Shown: positions 41,368 through 50,457, numbered from the stretch's first letter. The stretch is 64,000 nucleotides of DNA from Deferribacteraceae bacterium UBA6793 (GCA_002452405.1 DKFP01000010.1:124001-188000); one strand, 5' to 3'. Program-made: numbers and translations. The notes: a model not told the origin generated them from the letters alone.

Positions 41368-41781
41368 ATGGCTGAGATTTTAAAACACACCGGCGTTGTT
41401 ATAAATGTTGACGAAGACCGTACTGCAACAGTTGAGGTGATGCGGGAACACGCCTGCACAGGCTGCGGTGAAAAATCATCATGTACAATGTCCGACGGGA
41501 ACAACGTGCGCATAACATTCAGAAATGCCGACGATCTCTCAAAAGGAGACCGTGTGGAGATATCCATTGACAGCAGGAGCTTTTTCCGCTCGCTGTTCAC
41601 GGTTTACGTCGTCCCGCTCATGCTCATGCTTCTCTTTGCTTTAACCGCTGACTCAATGCAAAAAAGCCAGATCGTCACAGCGGCTTCGGCACTTTTCGCA
41701 CCGGCGGCATATTTTCTTCTGCTGAAATTTTTCAGACGGGGCAGAACAGCTCAGACCTATAAAAAAATCACCACGCCCTGA
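41368..41781 (+). CDS. RseC/MucC-like SoxR-reducing protein
   Basis: A 137-residue protein of the RseC/MucC family. The N-terminal cytosolic part has GVVINVDEDRTATVEVMREHACTGCGEKSSC, with four cysteines (CTGCG...SSC plus a preceding AC) that match the family's Cys motif. Two membrane helices follow (about 75-95 and 100-118), then a basic tail. RseC modulates sigma-E and the Rsx/Rnf complex that reduces SoxR; here there is no rnf or rpoE gene in the window. The gene starts three bases after the flippase. It overlaps the convergent transglutaminase-like gene by 14 bases. Confidence 0.85.
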   Translation: MAEILKHTGVVINVDEDRTATVEVMREHACTGCGEKSSCTMSDGNNVRITFRNADDLSKGDRVEISIDSRSFFRSLFTVYVVPLMLMLLFALTADSMQKSQIVTAASALFAPAAYFLLLKFFRRGRTAQTYKKITTP

Positions 41782-42778
41782 CCGCCTCTTTCTTTCCATG
41801 AACGAATTTAGGCATCTCCTCCCCTATATCAGCACCCGAACCGCGATAAGACGGGTCGAGCATCACGCACGGCATGTTGTCGAACATATACTGACGCGTA
41901 TCCGGAACATGTACCGATTCTATCTGCATATTCACACTTGCATCCTGAGTGCCTGACAGCATTACAACGGCACCGCTGTTTGGAAAAACACACTCCTTGC
42001 TGAAAACTTTGACACTGTCTGCTGAACAGTCCGGAAAATAGCTGGAAGGCTTCTTCTCCATGTGTTTCTGCTGGTCGGACCTGCCCGGAAAAACCATGAT
42101 GCTGAATTTCTCGTCAGACTGCGCCAAAATCCTGATATGTTTATTCTTTCCCAGCTCCATAACCATATAGCGTCTGTCACTGACTAGGGTACTTTTGTCG
42201 TAAACCACATTGTAGGTCGGTTTGAACACCTGCCCGCCGGCAATGCCGCACGCCATCACGTACATATGCTGCGGAACTGCTATCAGATATGGCTTAACAC
42301 CGGAAACCGTATTCAGCATGGACGCGAGCAGAATGGAAAGATCCTCGCAGTCGCCGCCTTTGCCAAGGGTTTCATAGGGCGGAAGGATGTTGTTTATCCC
42401 GTTCGGCTCGCCAACGTAGGGCACGTTCCTGCGGACGTATTCAAAAATGTTCTGCACCTTGCAGTAAACGTCCTCACCGCAGGGGGCGGTTATGTTCGCC
42501 GCAAGCGCCTCAAGTGCCGGGTCGTCCTTATACACCTTTGAGCTGTAAGCATAAAACGGCGAAGTTCGACCAGGCGGTTCCAGAAAAGTTTTCAGAGGAG
42601 CTGCTTCTGTCTCCGGATCTTCCACTGATTCCACAACAGTCTGAACTGGCTCGTGCCCATCCCTGACGACTTTTTTCAGTGCCGTGCTGTTATTCAGAAA
42701 CGAAACATACTTATCCGGAAAGAAGGCCGCATACAGCAGGAGCACTATTATTATCAGTGAGAATATTTTAAATTTCAT
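41768..42778 (-). CDS. Membrane-anchored transglutaminase-like protein
   Basis: A 336-residue protein. One N-terminal transmembrane segment (FKIFSLIIIVLLLYAAFF) anchors it. The transglutaminase core is LGKGGDCEDLSILLASML with the nucleophile Cys in GGDCED, and the His in VPQHMYVMACG. Papain-like transglutaminase-type domains in bacteria are often peptidases or amidases acting in the periplasm. The last 100 residues (after the domain) have no clear features. The gene is divergent from the DUF389 gene. It overlaps the RseC-like gene's end by 14 bases. Confidence 0.85.
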   Translation of the reverse strand: MKFKIFSLIIIVLLLYAAFFPDKYVSFLNNSTALKKVVRDGHEPVQTVVESVEDPETEAAPLKTFLEPPGRTSPFYAYSSKVYKDDPALEALAANITAPCGEDVYCKVQNIFEYVRRNVPYVGEPNGINNILPPYETLGKGGDCEDLSILLASMLNTVSGVKPYLIAVPQHMYVMACGIAGGQVFKPTYNVVYDKSTLVSDRRYMVMELGKNKHIRILAQSDEKFSIMVFPGRSDQQKHMEKKPSSYFPDCSADSVKVFSKECVFPNSGAVVMLSGTQDASVNMQIESVHVPDTRQYMFDNMPCVMLDPSYRGSGADIGEEMPKFVHGKKEAVRAW

Positions 42779-42796
42779 AACAACTCTTCATATTTA

Positions 42797-42826
42797 TTGT
42801 CAGCTTACATATTTACCTGATACAAT
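42797..42826 (+). promoter_or_regulatory. Sigma-70 promoter for the DUF389 gene
   Basis: TTGTCA (42797-42802), an 18-base spacer and TACAAT (42821-42826) precede the gene. The GGAG ribosome site begins ten bases later, so the leader is short. Confidence 0.65.
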
Positions 42827-42846
42827 TTACTATACAGGAGTATAAT

Positions 42847-44208
42847 ATGACAAAATTTGAGAAATTTCTCCAGTTTTTCAATATAGAAACAGAGCCTCAG
42901 TTTTTTGAAGACCTTTATCTCCAGTCTGAAATGACAAAGACATATACGGTTCTTCTGCTGCTGGCGAACTTCATAGCCCTTTTCGGGCTTATCACTAACA
43001 GCGTTGCGGTGATAATAGGTGCGATGCTTATCTCACCCCTTATGGGTCCCATTATCAGTTTCGGCTTCGCATATATCACATCCGAAAGGATACTGCTGAA
43101 ACAGTCTCTACGTACAATCGGTCTCAGCCTTGTCTACGTAATCCTTTCAGCAGCGGTGCTTTCGTTCATATCTCCTTTGAACGAGCTGAACGAGCAGATC
43201 ATGGCAAGAACAAAACCCAACCTTTACGACCTTTTCATAGCGGTGTTCTCCGGTCTTGCAGTCGCTGTCAGCTACCTTTCAAAACGGGCAAGCTCCTTCT
43301 CAATCATAACAGGCGTGGCGATAGCAACGTCCATCATTCCGCCTCTCAGCGTTGTGGGATTCGGCATAGGTACCGGCAACTGGGCGGTTTCCGTGGGTTC
43401 GTTCCTTCTGTTTTTCACCAACTTTACGGCGATTGTGGCAACAACAGCACTCAGCGGCATCCTGTTCGGCAACCAGTATTTCCAGCATCTTAAAGATTTT
43501 AATTACGTTAAGAAACGCCTCATTATGATAGTTCTGCTGATTCTTCTGACATGCCTCCCCCTCTCTTTCACCCTGAAACAGTCGGTGGAGAACCTCAAAA
43601 TACGAAGAATAGTTAACGCGGCGGTGGGCAGCATAAAGAACGCCACCGTGTTCAACGTCAGCTACAGCATGGACAAGGACAAACTGAAAATCAATCTTGC
43701 CCTCGCCTCAAGCAAACCATTATCCCACGACGAAACCCTTCTGCTGAAATCTGAAATTGAAAACAGACTGGGCAAAAAAAGCGAGATTAACATCACACAG
43801 GTAGCTCTTAAAGAGGATATTGTCAGCAATACCAGAACGGTTGTTAAGGCGGAAAAACAGATAATTCCGGAAGAAACTGTGAAAACCGCATCCGACGGAT
43901 TCCGTAAAAAGACTGTGGAAATAAAACGCGAGATAGAAAAGCTGCTGTCACCCGCCGAGGTGACTGATTACGCTGTGGTTCTCAACTCCGACGGCACCGC
44001 TGTTCTCAACCTGAGCGTCACAAGAGATGCACCGGTTTCAGAGGAGGAACTCGCAATGCTGACTAAATTCGTTTCCGCACGATTTAAATACGATATGACT
44101 GTAAAAGCGGAGACCACTGTGCCTGTGACAGAAGAAAATATGGAAGGACAGACCGAACAAAAATCGGCGGAACCGCAACAGACGGAGAAGACAACCAAAA
44201 AGAAATGA
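42847..44208 (+). CDS. DUF389 membrane protein
   Basis: A 453-residue protein of the DUF389 family. The first 250 residues contain about six or seven membrane helices, with the conserved start YLQSEMTKTYTVLLLLANFIALFGLITNSVAVIIGAMLISPLMGPIISFGFA. The motif ITGVAIATSIIPPLSVVGFGIGTGNW is also typical. The C-terminal half is soluble and has two copies of a beta-alpha region (NVSYSMDKDKLKINLALASSKPLSHDETLLL; VVLNSDGTAVLNLSVTRDAPVSEEELAML). The extended soluble part with a repeated unit is longer than in basic DUF389 proteins. Function is not established. Its stop directly abuts the convergent HD-GYP-like gene, leaving no intergenic base. Confidence 0.88.
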   Translation: MTKFEKFLQFFNIETEPQFFEDLYLQSEMTKTYTVLLLLANFIALFGLITNSVAVIIGAMLISPLMGPIISFGFAYITSERILLKQSLRTIGLSLVYVILSAAVLSFISPLNELNEQIMARTKPNLYDLFIAVFSGLAVAVSYLSKRASSFSIITGVAIATSIIPPLSVVGFGIGTGNWAVSVGSFLLFFTNFTAIVATTALSGILFGNQYFQHLKDFNYVKKRLIMIVLLILLTCLPLSFTLKQSVENLKIRRIVNAAVGSIKNATVFNVSYSMDKDKLKINLALASSKPLSHDETLLLKSEIENRLGKKSEINITQVALKEDIVSNTRTVVKAEKQIIPEETVKTASDGFRKKTVEIKREIEKLLSPAEVTDYAVVLNSDGTAVLNLSVTRDAPVSEEELAMLTKFVSARFKYDMTVKAETTVPVTEENMEGQTEQKSAEPQQTEKTTKKK

Positions 44209-45498
44209 TCAGTCTTTTTTCTGGAGGTTGCTGTAATAGATGCGCATCTTATCCGTCAGAAATTCGCACGGATAATATATTCCCGCTGCGTTTCCCACCC
44301 CGAAGTCGCCCTCTTCGGTTATGATGCTCTGTTTTTCAGGTATGAACGTCTTATGCAGACCTGAATACGCGCACTCTTTGTCGCATATGAGCCTTACGGG
44401 CATCATGTCCCCTGTGATACCCCATACGAGGGGCTTCTGAGGGCACGCCTGACGCAGTTTGAACGCGTATTCCAGAAGCTGCTGTTTCATCGCAGGGAGA
44501 AACAGCCTGCCCAGCAGTTTCACAGAATCGATATCGGCGTATCCGGCATATGCGAGTTCGTACATTATCTTATGTATCTCAATGCTTCCGGTGGTGTATT
44601 TATTCTTTTTAACGATATCCACAAACAGGTTTGCCGTCATAAGGATGCGCATGAAAGGATTCTCCGCGTTCTCCTGAATATTGAAAGCCGGAATATCGTT
44701 CTCATCCCTATAGTTGTATCTGTTGAGTATCGCTTTGTAAACCTGCGGGTCGCGGCACAGCTCTGCGGCTATCTGCGCCGACTGGTGGCTTTTCAGCGAT
44801 GCATCGGAATCCTCCATGGCATAACCGGAAAAAATGCCGGAATACTGCATGAAGGTAGTGAAGGTCATGTTATGAATGAAATATTCCTTATCTGTAAGGT
44901 TTGAAAGCCTGTTCAGATACATTGATGAGATTATCAGCCCCAGAAACGTTGTGTAAACTGAGTTTGAGAACATATTCATATGGTTGTCGATGTTCCGCAC
45001 CATTTTCAGCATAACGGTTATGCCTTTCGCACTGTCGGTGAGTTTTGAGATGAACCCGTCAAGACTTTTGCCTATTTTAGTTTTCGTATCCACATATTCG
45101 TGAAACGCTTTAAATTTTCCGCCGGAGTTCTTAACTTTTTCAAGTGCTCTGCCGATGCGCCCTTCAATGCGGAGCCTGTAAAGCTCAAGCACCTCGTCAG
45201 ACACCTGAACCGAGAAAGAGGTCGTCATGAATGACGGATTGACAACGTAACGCTCAAGAAGGGATTCTATATATTTCTCAACAGGAACATCTTTATTTAT
45301 AAGTATATTACCGCCCATGTCGCGGAGCTCCGAAGCCATGGGAACATTGTGGCTGAAAATGCTGATATTGTGGTATTTCAGATATTTAACGAACTCGGAC
45401 GCACCCTGAGCCATCAGTCTGTCGCGCAGTGCACCTTCAGACATATCAAGGTCGGCGGCAAGCATTTCGAAAACGTTGGAATGGGCGATAGTCTGCAT
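44209..45498 (-). CDS. Degenerate HD-GYP-like protein
   Basis: A protein of about 429 residues. The N-terminus (residues 1-120) includes LRDRLMAQGASEFVKYLKYHNISIFS and MTTSFSVQVSDEVLELYRLRIEGRIG. The C-terminal half recalls HD-GYP phosphodiesterases: FIHNMTFTTFMQYSGIFSGYA occupies the HD position, and SHQSAQIAAELCRDPQVYKAILNRYNYRDENDIP occupies the HPxxG...HHExxDGxGYP position. The key HD, HH and GYP residues are changed, so catalysis on c-di-GMP is unlikely. It may bind the nucleotide or a protein. I start at ATG 45498, six bases after GAGG. A sigma-70-like promoter lies upstream. Confidence 0.7.
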   Translation of the reverse strand: MQTIAHSNVFEMLAADLDMSEGALRDRLMAQGASEFVKYLKYHNISIFSHNVPMASELRDMGGNILINKDVPVEKYIESLLERYVVNPSFMTTSFSVQVSDEVLELYRLRIEGRIGRALEKVKNSGGKFKAFHEYVDTKTKIGKSLDGFISKLTDSAKGITVMLKMVRNIDNHMNMFSNSVYTTFLGLIISSMYLNRLSNLTDKEYFIHNMTFTTFMQYSGIFSGYAMEDSDASLKSHQSAQIAAELCRDPQVYKAILNRYNYRDENDIPAFNIQENAENPFMRILMTANLFVDIVKKNKYTTGSIEIHKIMYELAYAGYADIDSVKLLGRLFLPAMKQQLLEYAFKLRQACPQKPLVWGITGDMMPVRLICDKECAYSGLHKTFIPEKQSIITEEGDFGVGNAAGIYYPCEFLTDKMRIYYSNLQKKD

Positions 45499-45529
45499 GA
45501 GCAGCCTCATTAATCATCTGGTTAAAACA

Positions 45530-45558
45530 ATTGTATTAAAATAAATTATGAATAGCAA
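45530..45558 (-). promoter_or_regulatory. Sigma-70 promoter for the degenerate HD-GYP gene
   Basis: The minus strand has TTGCTA (45553-45558), a 17-base spacer and TACAAT (45530-45535), about 30 bases before the chosen start. Confidence 0.6.
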
Positions 45559-45593
45559 CACATATTTACTGCACAATTTTTGTGCATGTGAAC

Positions 45594-45616
45594 AAAAAAA
45601 GGGCGGTTGCCCGCCC
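45594..45616 (-). terminator. Rho-independent terminator after the large lipoprotein gene
   Basis: The minus strand reads GGGCGG-gcaa-CCGCCC followed by seven T residues, 13 bases after the lipoprotein stop. It also separates that gene from the divergent promoter of the next minus-strand gene. Confidence 0.9.
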
Positions 45617-45629
45617 TTTAAAAGTATCT

Positions 45630-47354
45630 TTAATAGTTAACTTCAGATTCACTTGTCACATACTGCCTTGCATATTTATCTGTATACATAAGCCTGAACG
45701 CATAAGTATACCCTGTTTCAAACAGCCCGGCATCAAAAGTGTAACTTCTTGCAGCAAATGGCAGATTTTCTTTTTCAATAACTGTTCCCAAACCGTTTCC
45801 GTTCTGCTTTTTATCAACGTGGATGTCTACTTCACTTATATCCTCGTCGGACGGAAGCGTATAGTTGAGCGTAACGCTGCCGTTGGCATTTTTAACAGCG
45901 GTTGCGGACACTGATTTTGCTATGCACGCCGGAAGAGTGACTGTTTTTGAGGTCACAGTATTGTCCGCAAGGGTGATATTGTATGTCAGCTTCGCTGCGC
46001 AAAGGCTGTCGGAGTTTAATGTAACAGTTCCGGTCTGTACGAACTGGGAACCGTTCCAGCCCCATATCTGCCCGTTTTCGAATATCTGCACGCTTCTGCA
46101 CTCCGTCTCGTAAGGATTCACGGGTACAGTTACTGTGCCGGAAAACGCCACGGATGTAACTGTCGCCGCAGAAATGGCTGTGCCGCCCTGACAGATCTCC
46201 GCGTAGGCATATCGGGACTGCCAGTTTGCGTCAGTGTTGAGCGATGTCCAGTATTCAACCCGCTCCTGATTACCGCGCAGATACCATTTTCCACCTATCT
46301 TCTGCAATACCATTCCTGCATCGCCTGCTTTAAGGTCGCTGTAAGCCTCTTCATAAACGACCTGATTGCTCATAAGACCCTGAATATGGTCGTCCACATA
46401 GATTCTGTACATTATAACGCCTTCACCGGAAAGGTTTCCGAAAGCCGGATCCGATGAGTTCATCGTAACAGCTGTTGCATTGCTGGAAACAATATTAATC
46501 GTAACTCCCTCCGGCATCTCTTCGCGGTCGGCAGTCATATCGGCTATGAATGTTTCAGCATTATACCCGTTGTCCATGAACCCGCCTGAGTATATCATAG
46601 CCGTGAGAGCCGCAACCTGTCCGCCGAAATAAGATTTCACGATATCCTGTGCCGTCTGCTCTATGGTTGCCTGTTCGTTTTCGCTGAGCGGGATATCAAT
46701 TCCGCCCACAGCAACGGTTGTCTGAACCTGATGCATGGCGGCATTATACGCCTGTGCATTGCCGGAATTGTCCCATGTTATTGCCGCAGCGTATGACTGT
46801 TGCAGTGTAGTGTAAGCCTCGTTTCCGGTATCTGTAACCGTCTCCTTAACAGTCGTTACATCTATACCGAGCGTAGCCTCTTTAACCCCTGCCAGCAGGT
46901 GCGAAATAATATTCTGCGAAGTAACGTTGCTGTCCACGGCTGTAACCATGGATTCAAGAACGTCCACAAAGAGGGTTGTTATGGGTGTTGTCGCGCCCAG
47001 ATCTGCACTTGTTCCGGATACGTCGATGGATTCAAAAAAGTTTTTAAGAACCAGATCGCCGTATACGGCTTTGATAAACACAGGGTCGCCCTCTGTGTAT
47101 GCAACCGAACACTCATATTCGTTTCCGTTTCCCGTGCTTGTCATCCGCACTTCCGTTCCGTCGGGAAGTGTCAGTGTCACCACCATGTCAACCGCATCTT
47201 TTGCCGCTGTTCTGGCACCGTCCATTTCAATAGATGTTTTAACGGTTATTTCAGATGCCGGCTCGGAAGAACTGCTGCCACCACCGCCGCCGCATCCTGA
47301 AATCACCGAAACAAACAATGCAGCCAATGCAAAAAGGAAAAATTTCTTAAACAT
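45630..47354 (-). CDS. Large exported lipoprotein, unknown function
   Basis: About 574 residues. The signal MFKKFFLFALAALFVSVISGC ends in a lipobox, followed by a GGGGGSSSS linker. The body is mostly beta and rich in Thr, Val and Asn, with possible repeated immunoglobulin-like or fibronectin-like segments (SITVKTSIEMDGARTAAK-type start, VTLPACIAKSVSATAVKNANGSVTLNYTLPSDEDISEVDIHV near the end). ATG at 47354 follows GGAGG; the 23 residues upstream are unlikely to be translated. I do not recognise a family. Its own promoter (47383-47411) and terminator make it a single transcription unit. A surface or adhesin-like role would be only a guess. Confidence 0.8.
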   Translation of the reverse strand: MFKKFFLFALAALFVSVISGCGGGGGSSSSEPASEITVKTSIEMDGARTAAKDAVDMVVTLTLPDGTEVRMTSTGNGNEYECSVAYTEGDPVFIKAVYGDLVLKNFFESIDVSGTSADLGATTPITTLFVDVLESMVTAVDSNVTSQNIISHLLAGVKEATLGIDVTTVKETVTDTGNEAYTTLQQSYAAAITWDNSGNAQAYNAAMHQVQTTVAVGGIDIPLSENEQATIEQTAQDIVKSYFGGQVAALTAMIYSGGFMDNGYNAETFIADMTADREEMPEGVTINIVSSNATAVTMNSSDPAFGNLSGEGVIMYRIYVDDHIQGLMSNQVVYEEAYSDLKAGDAGMVLQKIGGKWYLRGNQERVEYWTSLNTDANWQSRYAYAEICQGGTAISAATVTSVAFSGTVTVPVNPYETECRSVQIFENGQIWGWNGSQFVQTGTVTLNSDSLCAAKLTYNITLADNTVTSKTVTLPACIAKSVSATAVKNANGSVTLNYTLPSDEDISEVDIHVDKKQNGNGLGTVIEKENLPFAARSYTFDAGLFETGYTYAFRLMYTDKYARQYVTSESEVNY

Positions 47355-47382
47355 AGTCTGCCTCCTTTGGTTATGTAATTTA

Positions 47383-47411
47383 ATTATAGCATCTGAGCGT
47401 ATGTGCGTAAA
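47383..47411 (-). promoter_or_regulatory. Sigma-70 promoter for the large lipoprotein gene
   Basis: The minus strand has TTTACG (47406-47411), a 17-base spacer and a perfect TATAAT (47383-47388), about 29 bases before the start. Confidence 0.7.
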
Positions 47412-47545
47412 TAAAGATTTCAAATTCAGACAATAATCAAAATATTATTATCCGCTAATACTTATAAATAAGCATTGCCGTTTCTACCGTTTGTCTTCAC
47501 TGCCGTGTTGTGTTATCTTTAAAAAAAACCATAACGGACGTGAAA

Positions 47546-49072
47546 ATGCAAAACGCAACACCCGAACAGATATTGCACGTTGCCACCCAATACCACAAAG
47601 AGGGCAAACTGGACGCCGCAGAAAAACTGTATAAAACAGTTATAGAGGTTAAGCCTCATTCGGCGGAGGCATGGTTTTATCTTGGGATGATACATTACGC
47701 GAAAAAAAACCATTTTGACGCTGAAACATGCCTTAAAAGGGCCTTGGAACTGGATCCTAAAAATGCGGATTACAGCAACAATCTGGGCGAAATGTACAGA
47801 CAGAACGGGATGCTGGATCAGGCGGAATATTACATACGCAACGCCATCGTTATGAACCCGAATCAGGCAGACGCCTTCTGTAATCTGGCGTTAATATGCA
47901 AGGAGCGGGGCGACTATGACCACGCGAAACTCTATTTCTCACGCTCTCTGGATCTCAACCCTAAAAATATCAACACCATAATAAATGTCGGCAACCTTTT
48001 CCTTTTCCTTGGCGAATACGACGACGCGGGCGAATGTTTCGTTGCGGCGCTCGGTATGTCGCCGGACAATCCCGCAGCATTAAGAGGATGTGCGCAGAGC
48101 TTTTATGAAAAGGGTGAATACAACACGGCAGCCGCTATGCTCAGCAAACTGACAGCAGGTAAGCCGGAAATGTACAGAGAAAAGGTTGATCTCGCTCTCA
48201 TAACCCTTAGAAACAAAGATTTCCGCAAAGGGTTCCAGCTTCTGGAATCGAGACTGAAACACCTGCCCCACATCATGCAGGGGGATGAAAAAAACCTCTG
48301 GCGCGGAACAGACCTTAAAGGTAAAACGATATACGTTTACGACGAAAAAAACGGTCTGGGCGGCTTCGGCGACACTATAATGTTTGTCCGGTTCGTTCTC
48401 GAACTTGAAAAATACAACCCGGAAAGGATAATTCTGCGGGTTCAGCCGGAACTCGTTTCCCTCATATCCGCAAATATGCCTCAAAACGTTGACGTAGTTT
48501 CAGAAAACTATGAACCTTTCGATGTACATTCACCACTTTTAAGTCTTCCGCTGGTGCTGAATGTCAGAGCGAAAACCATGTCCGGAGCAAGCGGTTATCT
48601 GAAGGCGGATGGCGAAAGGAGAGCTCACCTCTTTGATAAAACAGTCAAAAACATCGGCATAGCCTTTGCGACTGATAAATCTCACGTTAAACACGAAACA
48701 CGCACTATCCCGCAGGAATCATTCAATATTCTGGCAGGAACAGACGGCGTAAAGCTGTTCTACATCTCAAAACAGGAACCCGATGCCCCTCTTAATACCA
48801 AAATAACAGACCTGCGCCTCCACATAAACGATTTTGCAGATACCGCGGACATAATCGCCAACCTTGATATGGTGATAAGCGCAGACACCGCCGTTGCGCA
48901 CCTTGCCGGAGCAATGGGTAAAAAGACAGCTCTGCTTCTGAACAGACTGCACGACTGGCGCTGGTTCAGCATGGCAACAGGGCAGAAAACTGTCTGGTAC
49001 GACAGCGTTACAGGCTATGTGAAGGATGATGATATCAGCTGGGAAGAGCTGGTTAAAAAAGTCGTTCTGTAG
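47546..49072 (+). CDS. TPR protein with glycosyltransferase-like C-terminal domain
   Basis: About 508 residues. The first half has six to seven TPR units (ATQYHKEGKLDAAEKLYKTVIEVKPHSAEAWFYLGMIHYAKKNHFDAE and following repeats). The C-terminal part (about 250-508) resembles the glycosyltransferase family 9/41-like fold: YDEKNGLGGFGDTIMFVRFV near its start, and DMVISADTAVAHLAGAMGKKTALLLNRLHDWRW near its end. Such TPR-GT proteins are common in bacteria that glycosylate flagellin or surface proteins, but many are orphans. I start at ATG 47546 and not at 47510. A terminator follows the stop. The acceptor is unknown. Confidence 0.8.
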   Translation: MQNATPEQILHVATQYHKEGKLDAAEKLYKTVIEVKPHSAEAWFYLGMIHYAKKNHFDAETCLKRALELDPKNADYSNNLGEMYRQNGMLDQAEYYIRNAIVMNPNQADAFCNLALICKERGDYDHAKLYFSRSLDLNPKNINTIINVGNLFLFLGEYDDAGECFVAALGMSPDNPAALRGCAQSFYEKGEYNTAAAMLSKLTAGKPEMYREKVDLALITLRNKDFRKGFQLLESRLKHLPHIMQGDEKNLWRGTDLKGKTIYVYDEKNGLGGFGDTIMFVRFVLELEKYNPERIILRVQPELVSLISANMPQNVDVVSENYEPFDVHSPLLSLPLVLNVRAKTMSGASGYLKADGERRAHLFDKTVKNIGIAFATDKSHVKHETRTIPQESFNILAGTDGVKLFYISKQEPDAPLNTKITDLRLHINDFADTADIIANLDMVISADTAVAHLAGAMGKKTALLLNRLHDWRWFSMATGQKTVWYDSVTGYVKDDDISWEELVKKVVL

Positions 49073-49086
49073 ATTTACAAAAATTT

Positions 49087-49114
49087 GGCGGAGGTTTCAG
49101 GTCCTCCGCCTTTT
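49087..49114 (+). terminator. Rho-independent terminator after the TPR/glycosyltransferase-like gene
   Basis: GGCGGAGG (49087-49094), an eight-base loop and CCTCCGCC (49103-49110) are followed by TTTTGTTTTG. It begins 14 bases after the stop. Confidence 0.93.
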
Positions 49115-49440
49115 GTTTTGCCCATAATCGGGCAGAATCTCCTGCGATCACAGGCACCCTTAGCTGCACTGCAAATCACTTTTGCTTCCTCCCATGTCTT
49201 TGAAATTAAGACAGCAAATCACAACATCCAGGGTGTATATTTAAGATGATTTCGTCCCGGAATTACTTCCTTTTTTTGGCTTTATAATCGGACTACTTTC
49301 ATCTTCTAATACCTAACATATTACAGAGCGTTGTTAATTCAATATGTAAATAATGTTTACATCATTATTTTTTTACTACATAACGCATTGATTTAAAAGG
49401 GTTTTTAAATTGGCAGATTAATTTAACACGTATAATAGCG
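49115..49440. other. Intergenic region, nothing clear
   Basis: About 325 bases between two convergent genes. Only a small hairpin GCCC/GGGC (about 49120-49133) stands out. The rest becomes AT-rich and shows no gene, repeat match or second terminator that I can support. Confidence 0.5.
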
Positions 49441-50451
49441 TTATTGCCGTGAACTGTCAAAGAGATGCAGAATATCCTGATTCATCTTTCCGTGAATAGA
49501 GATTCTATCCACACCCTCGTCGTCTTCGCACAGGTTATAGAATTTTTCCCGTTTTTTTTCAGCGCAGGGGGAGATAAAGACGGGATGGTCTGCATTTTTT
49601 ATTACTGTCAGAGTTCTTTCGGGAATAAGAGACGCGATATATCCGGAGTCGCGGTCGCCAGTAACCACAGAATCGAACTCCGCCGTATAGACTGAAACGG
49701 GGATTTTTACGTTATTAAACGCATCTTTTCCGAAAAGGATGCCGTATGCGGGAGCCATGAGCACAGCAGCGCGCATATCCGGTAAAGTGATATTTATATC
49801 TGTGTTTGTGAGTTTTTCCAGCTTTCTGCGGTTTGCGGGCAGACAAAGAAGTATCTGTGAGTCATCCTTTCCGCAGTAGTCTTTCAATATGCCGAGGTCA
49901 GCTTTTCCGCCGGAAAGCACAGCCGCAGTATAGCCGCCCATGGAGAAGCCGGCAGCGTAAACGTTCTTAAACGCATGGGCATTAACAACATGCACTGTGC
50001 GCAGGTTTTCAAAAGCCAGCACAGAGAGTTCCGGTCGCAGATGCACAGGATGGAACACCGGATCTTCCTGCTTCAGCCCCCACATGTCGGGATATGTGAC
50101 GGTTATGACTGCGTAGCCTCCACGCGCCAGATATTCCGCAGTGTCGTGCTGTCCGTACATGTTTCCGCCGAAACCGTGGGCGAGCACCACAACACCCTTA
50201 ATGTCTGCCGCCGGAGGTGCATCCTCCGCAGCTGATATCTCATAGAGTCCCTTGTCCTGTTTGCGTTCAGGTTTGTCTGTGGGATACCAGAGAGCATATT
50301 CGAAATTGTGTCCGTGATACGAAAGAGGATAATATTTTATTCCGGCGTTGAAAGCTGTGGCTGAAGGTGAAATTAAAAAGAAAAAAAGTGAGACAACGGA
50401 AACATAAAAGACCGCTCCTACTCCTGTTTGCAGAGTGCGAAGCGGTCTCAT
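49441..50451 (-). CDS. Exported alpha/beta hydrolase (dienelactone hydrolase/PAF acetylhydrolase-like)
   Basis: A 336-residue protein with an N-terminal signal (VGAVFYVSVVSLFFFLISPSATAF). The nucleophile elbow AAGFSMGGYTAAVLSGG (G-x-S-x-G) and the oxyanion segment VVVLAHGFGGNMYGQ place it in the alpha/beta hydrolase family; the later VSVYTAEFDSVV and KNADHPVF supply the acid and His. It resembles predicted dienelactone hydrolases of the PAF-acetylhydrolase type. The substrate is unknown. The start lies six bases after the dapB stop, and a terminator-like hairpin covers the first 15 codons. So transcription from the dap operon may be partly stopped here. Confidence 0.82.
   Translation of the reverse strand: MRPLRTLQTGVGAVFYVSVVSLFFFLISPSATAFNAGIKYYPLSYHGHNFEYALWYPTDKPERKQDKGLYEISAAEDAPPAADIKGVVVLAHGFGGNMYGQHDTAEYLARGGYAVITVTYPDMWGLKQEDPVFHPVHLRPELSVLAFENLRTVHVVNAHAFKNVYAAGFSMGGYTAAVLSGGKADLGILKDYCGKDDSQILLCLPANRRKLEKLTNTDINITLPDMRAAVLMAPAYGILFGKDAFNNVKIPVSVYTAEFDSVVTGDRDSGYIASLIPERTLTVIKNADHPVFISPCAEKKREKFYNLCEDDEGVDRISIHGKMNQDILHLFDSSRQ
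50405..50448 (-). terminator. Terminator-like hairpin inside the start of the hydrolase gene
   Basis: On the minus strand AGACCGCT (50448-50441) pairs with AGCGGTCT (50416-50409) across a 24-base loop and is followed by TTTT. It lies just after dapB but inside the first codons of the next gene, so it could end most dap transcripts or limit hydrolase expression. Confidence 0.45.
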
Positions 50452-50457
50452 TTTATT

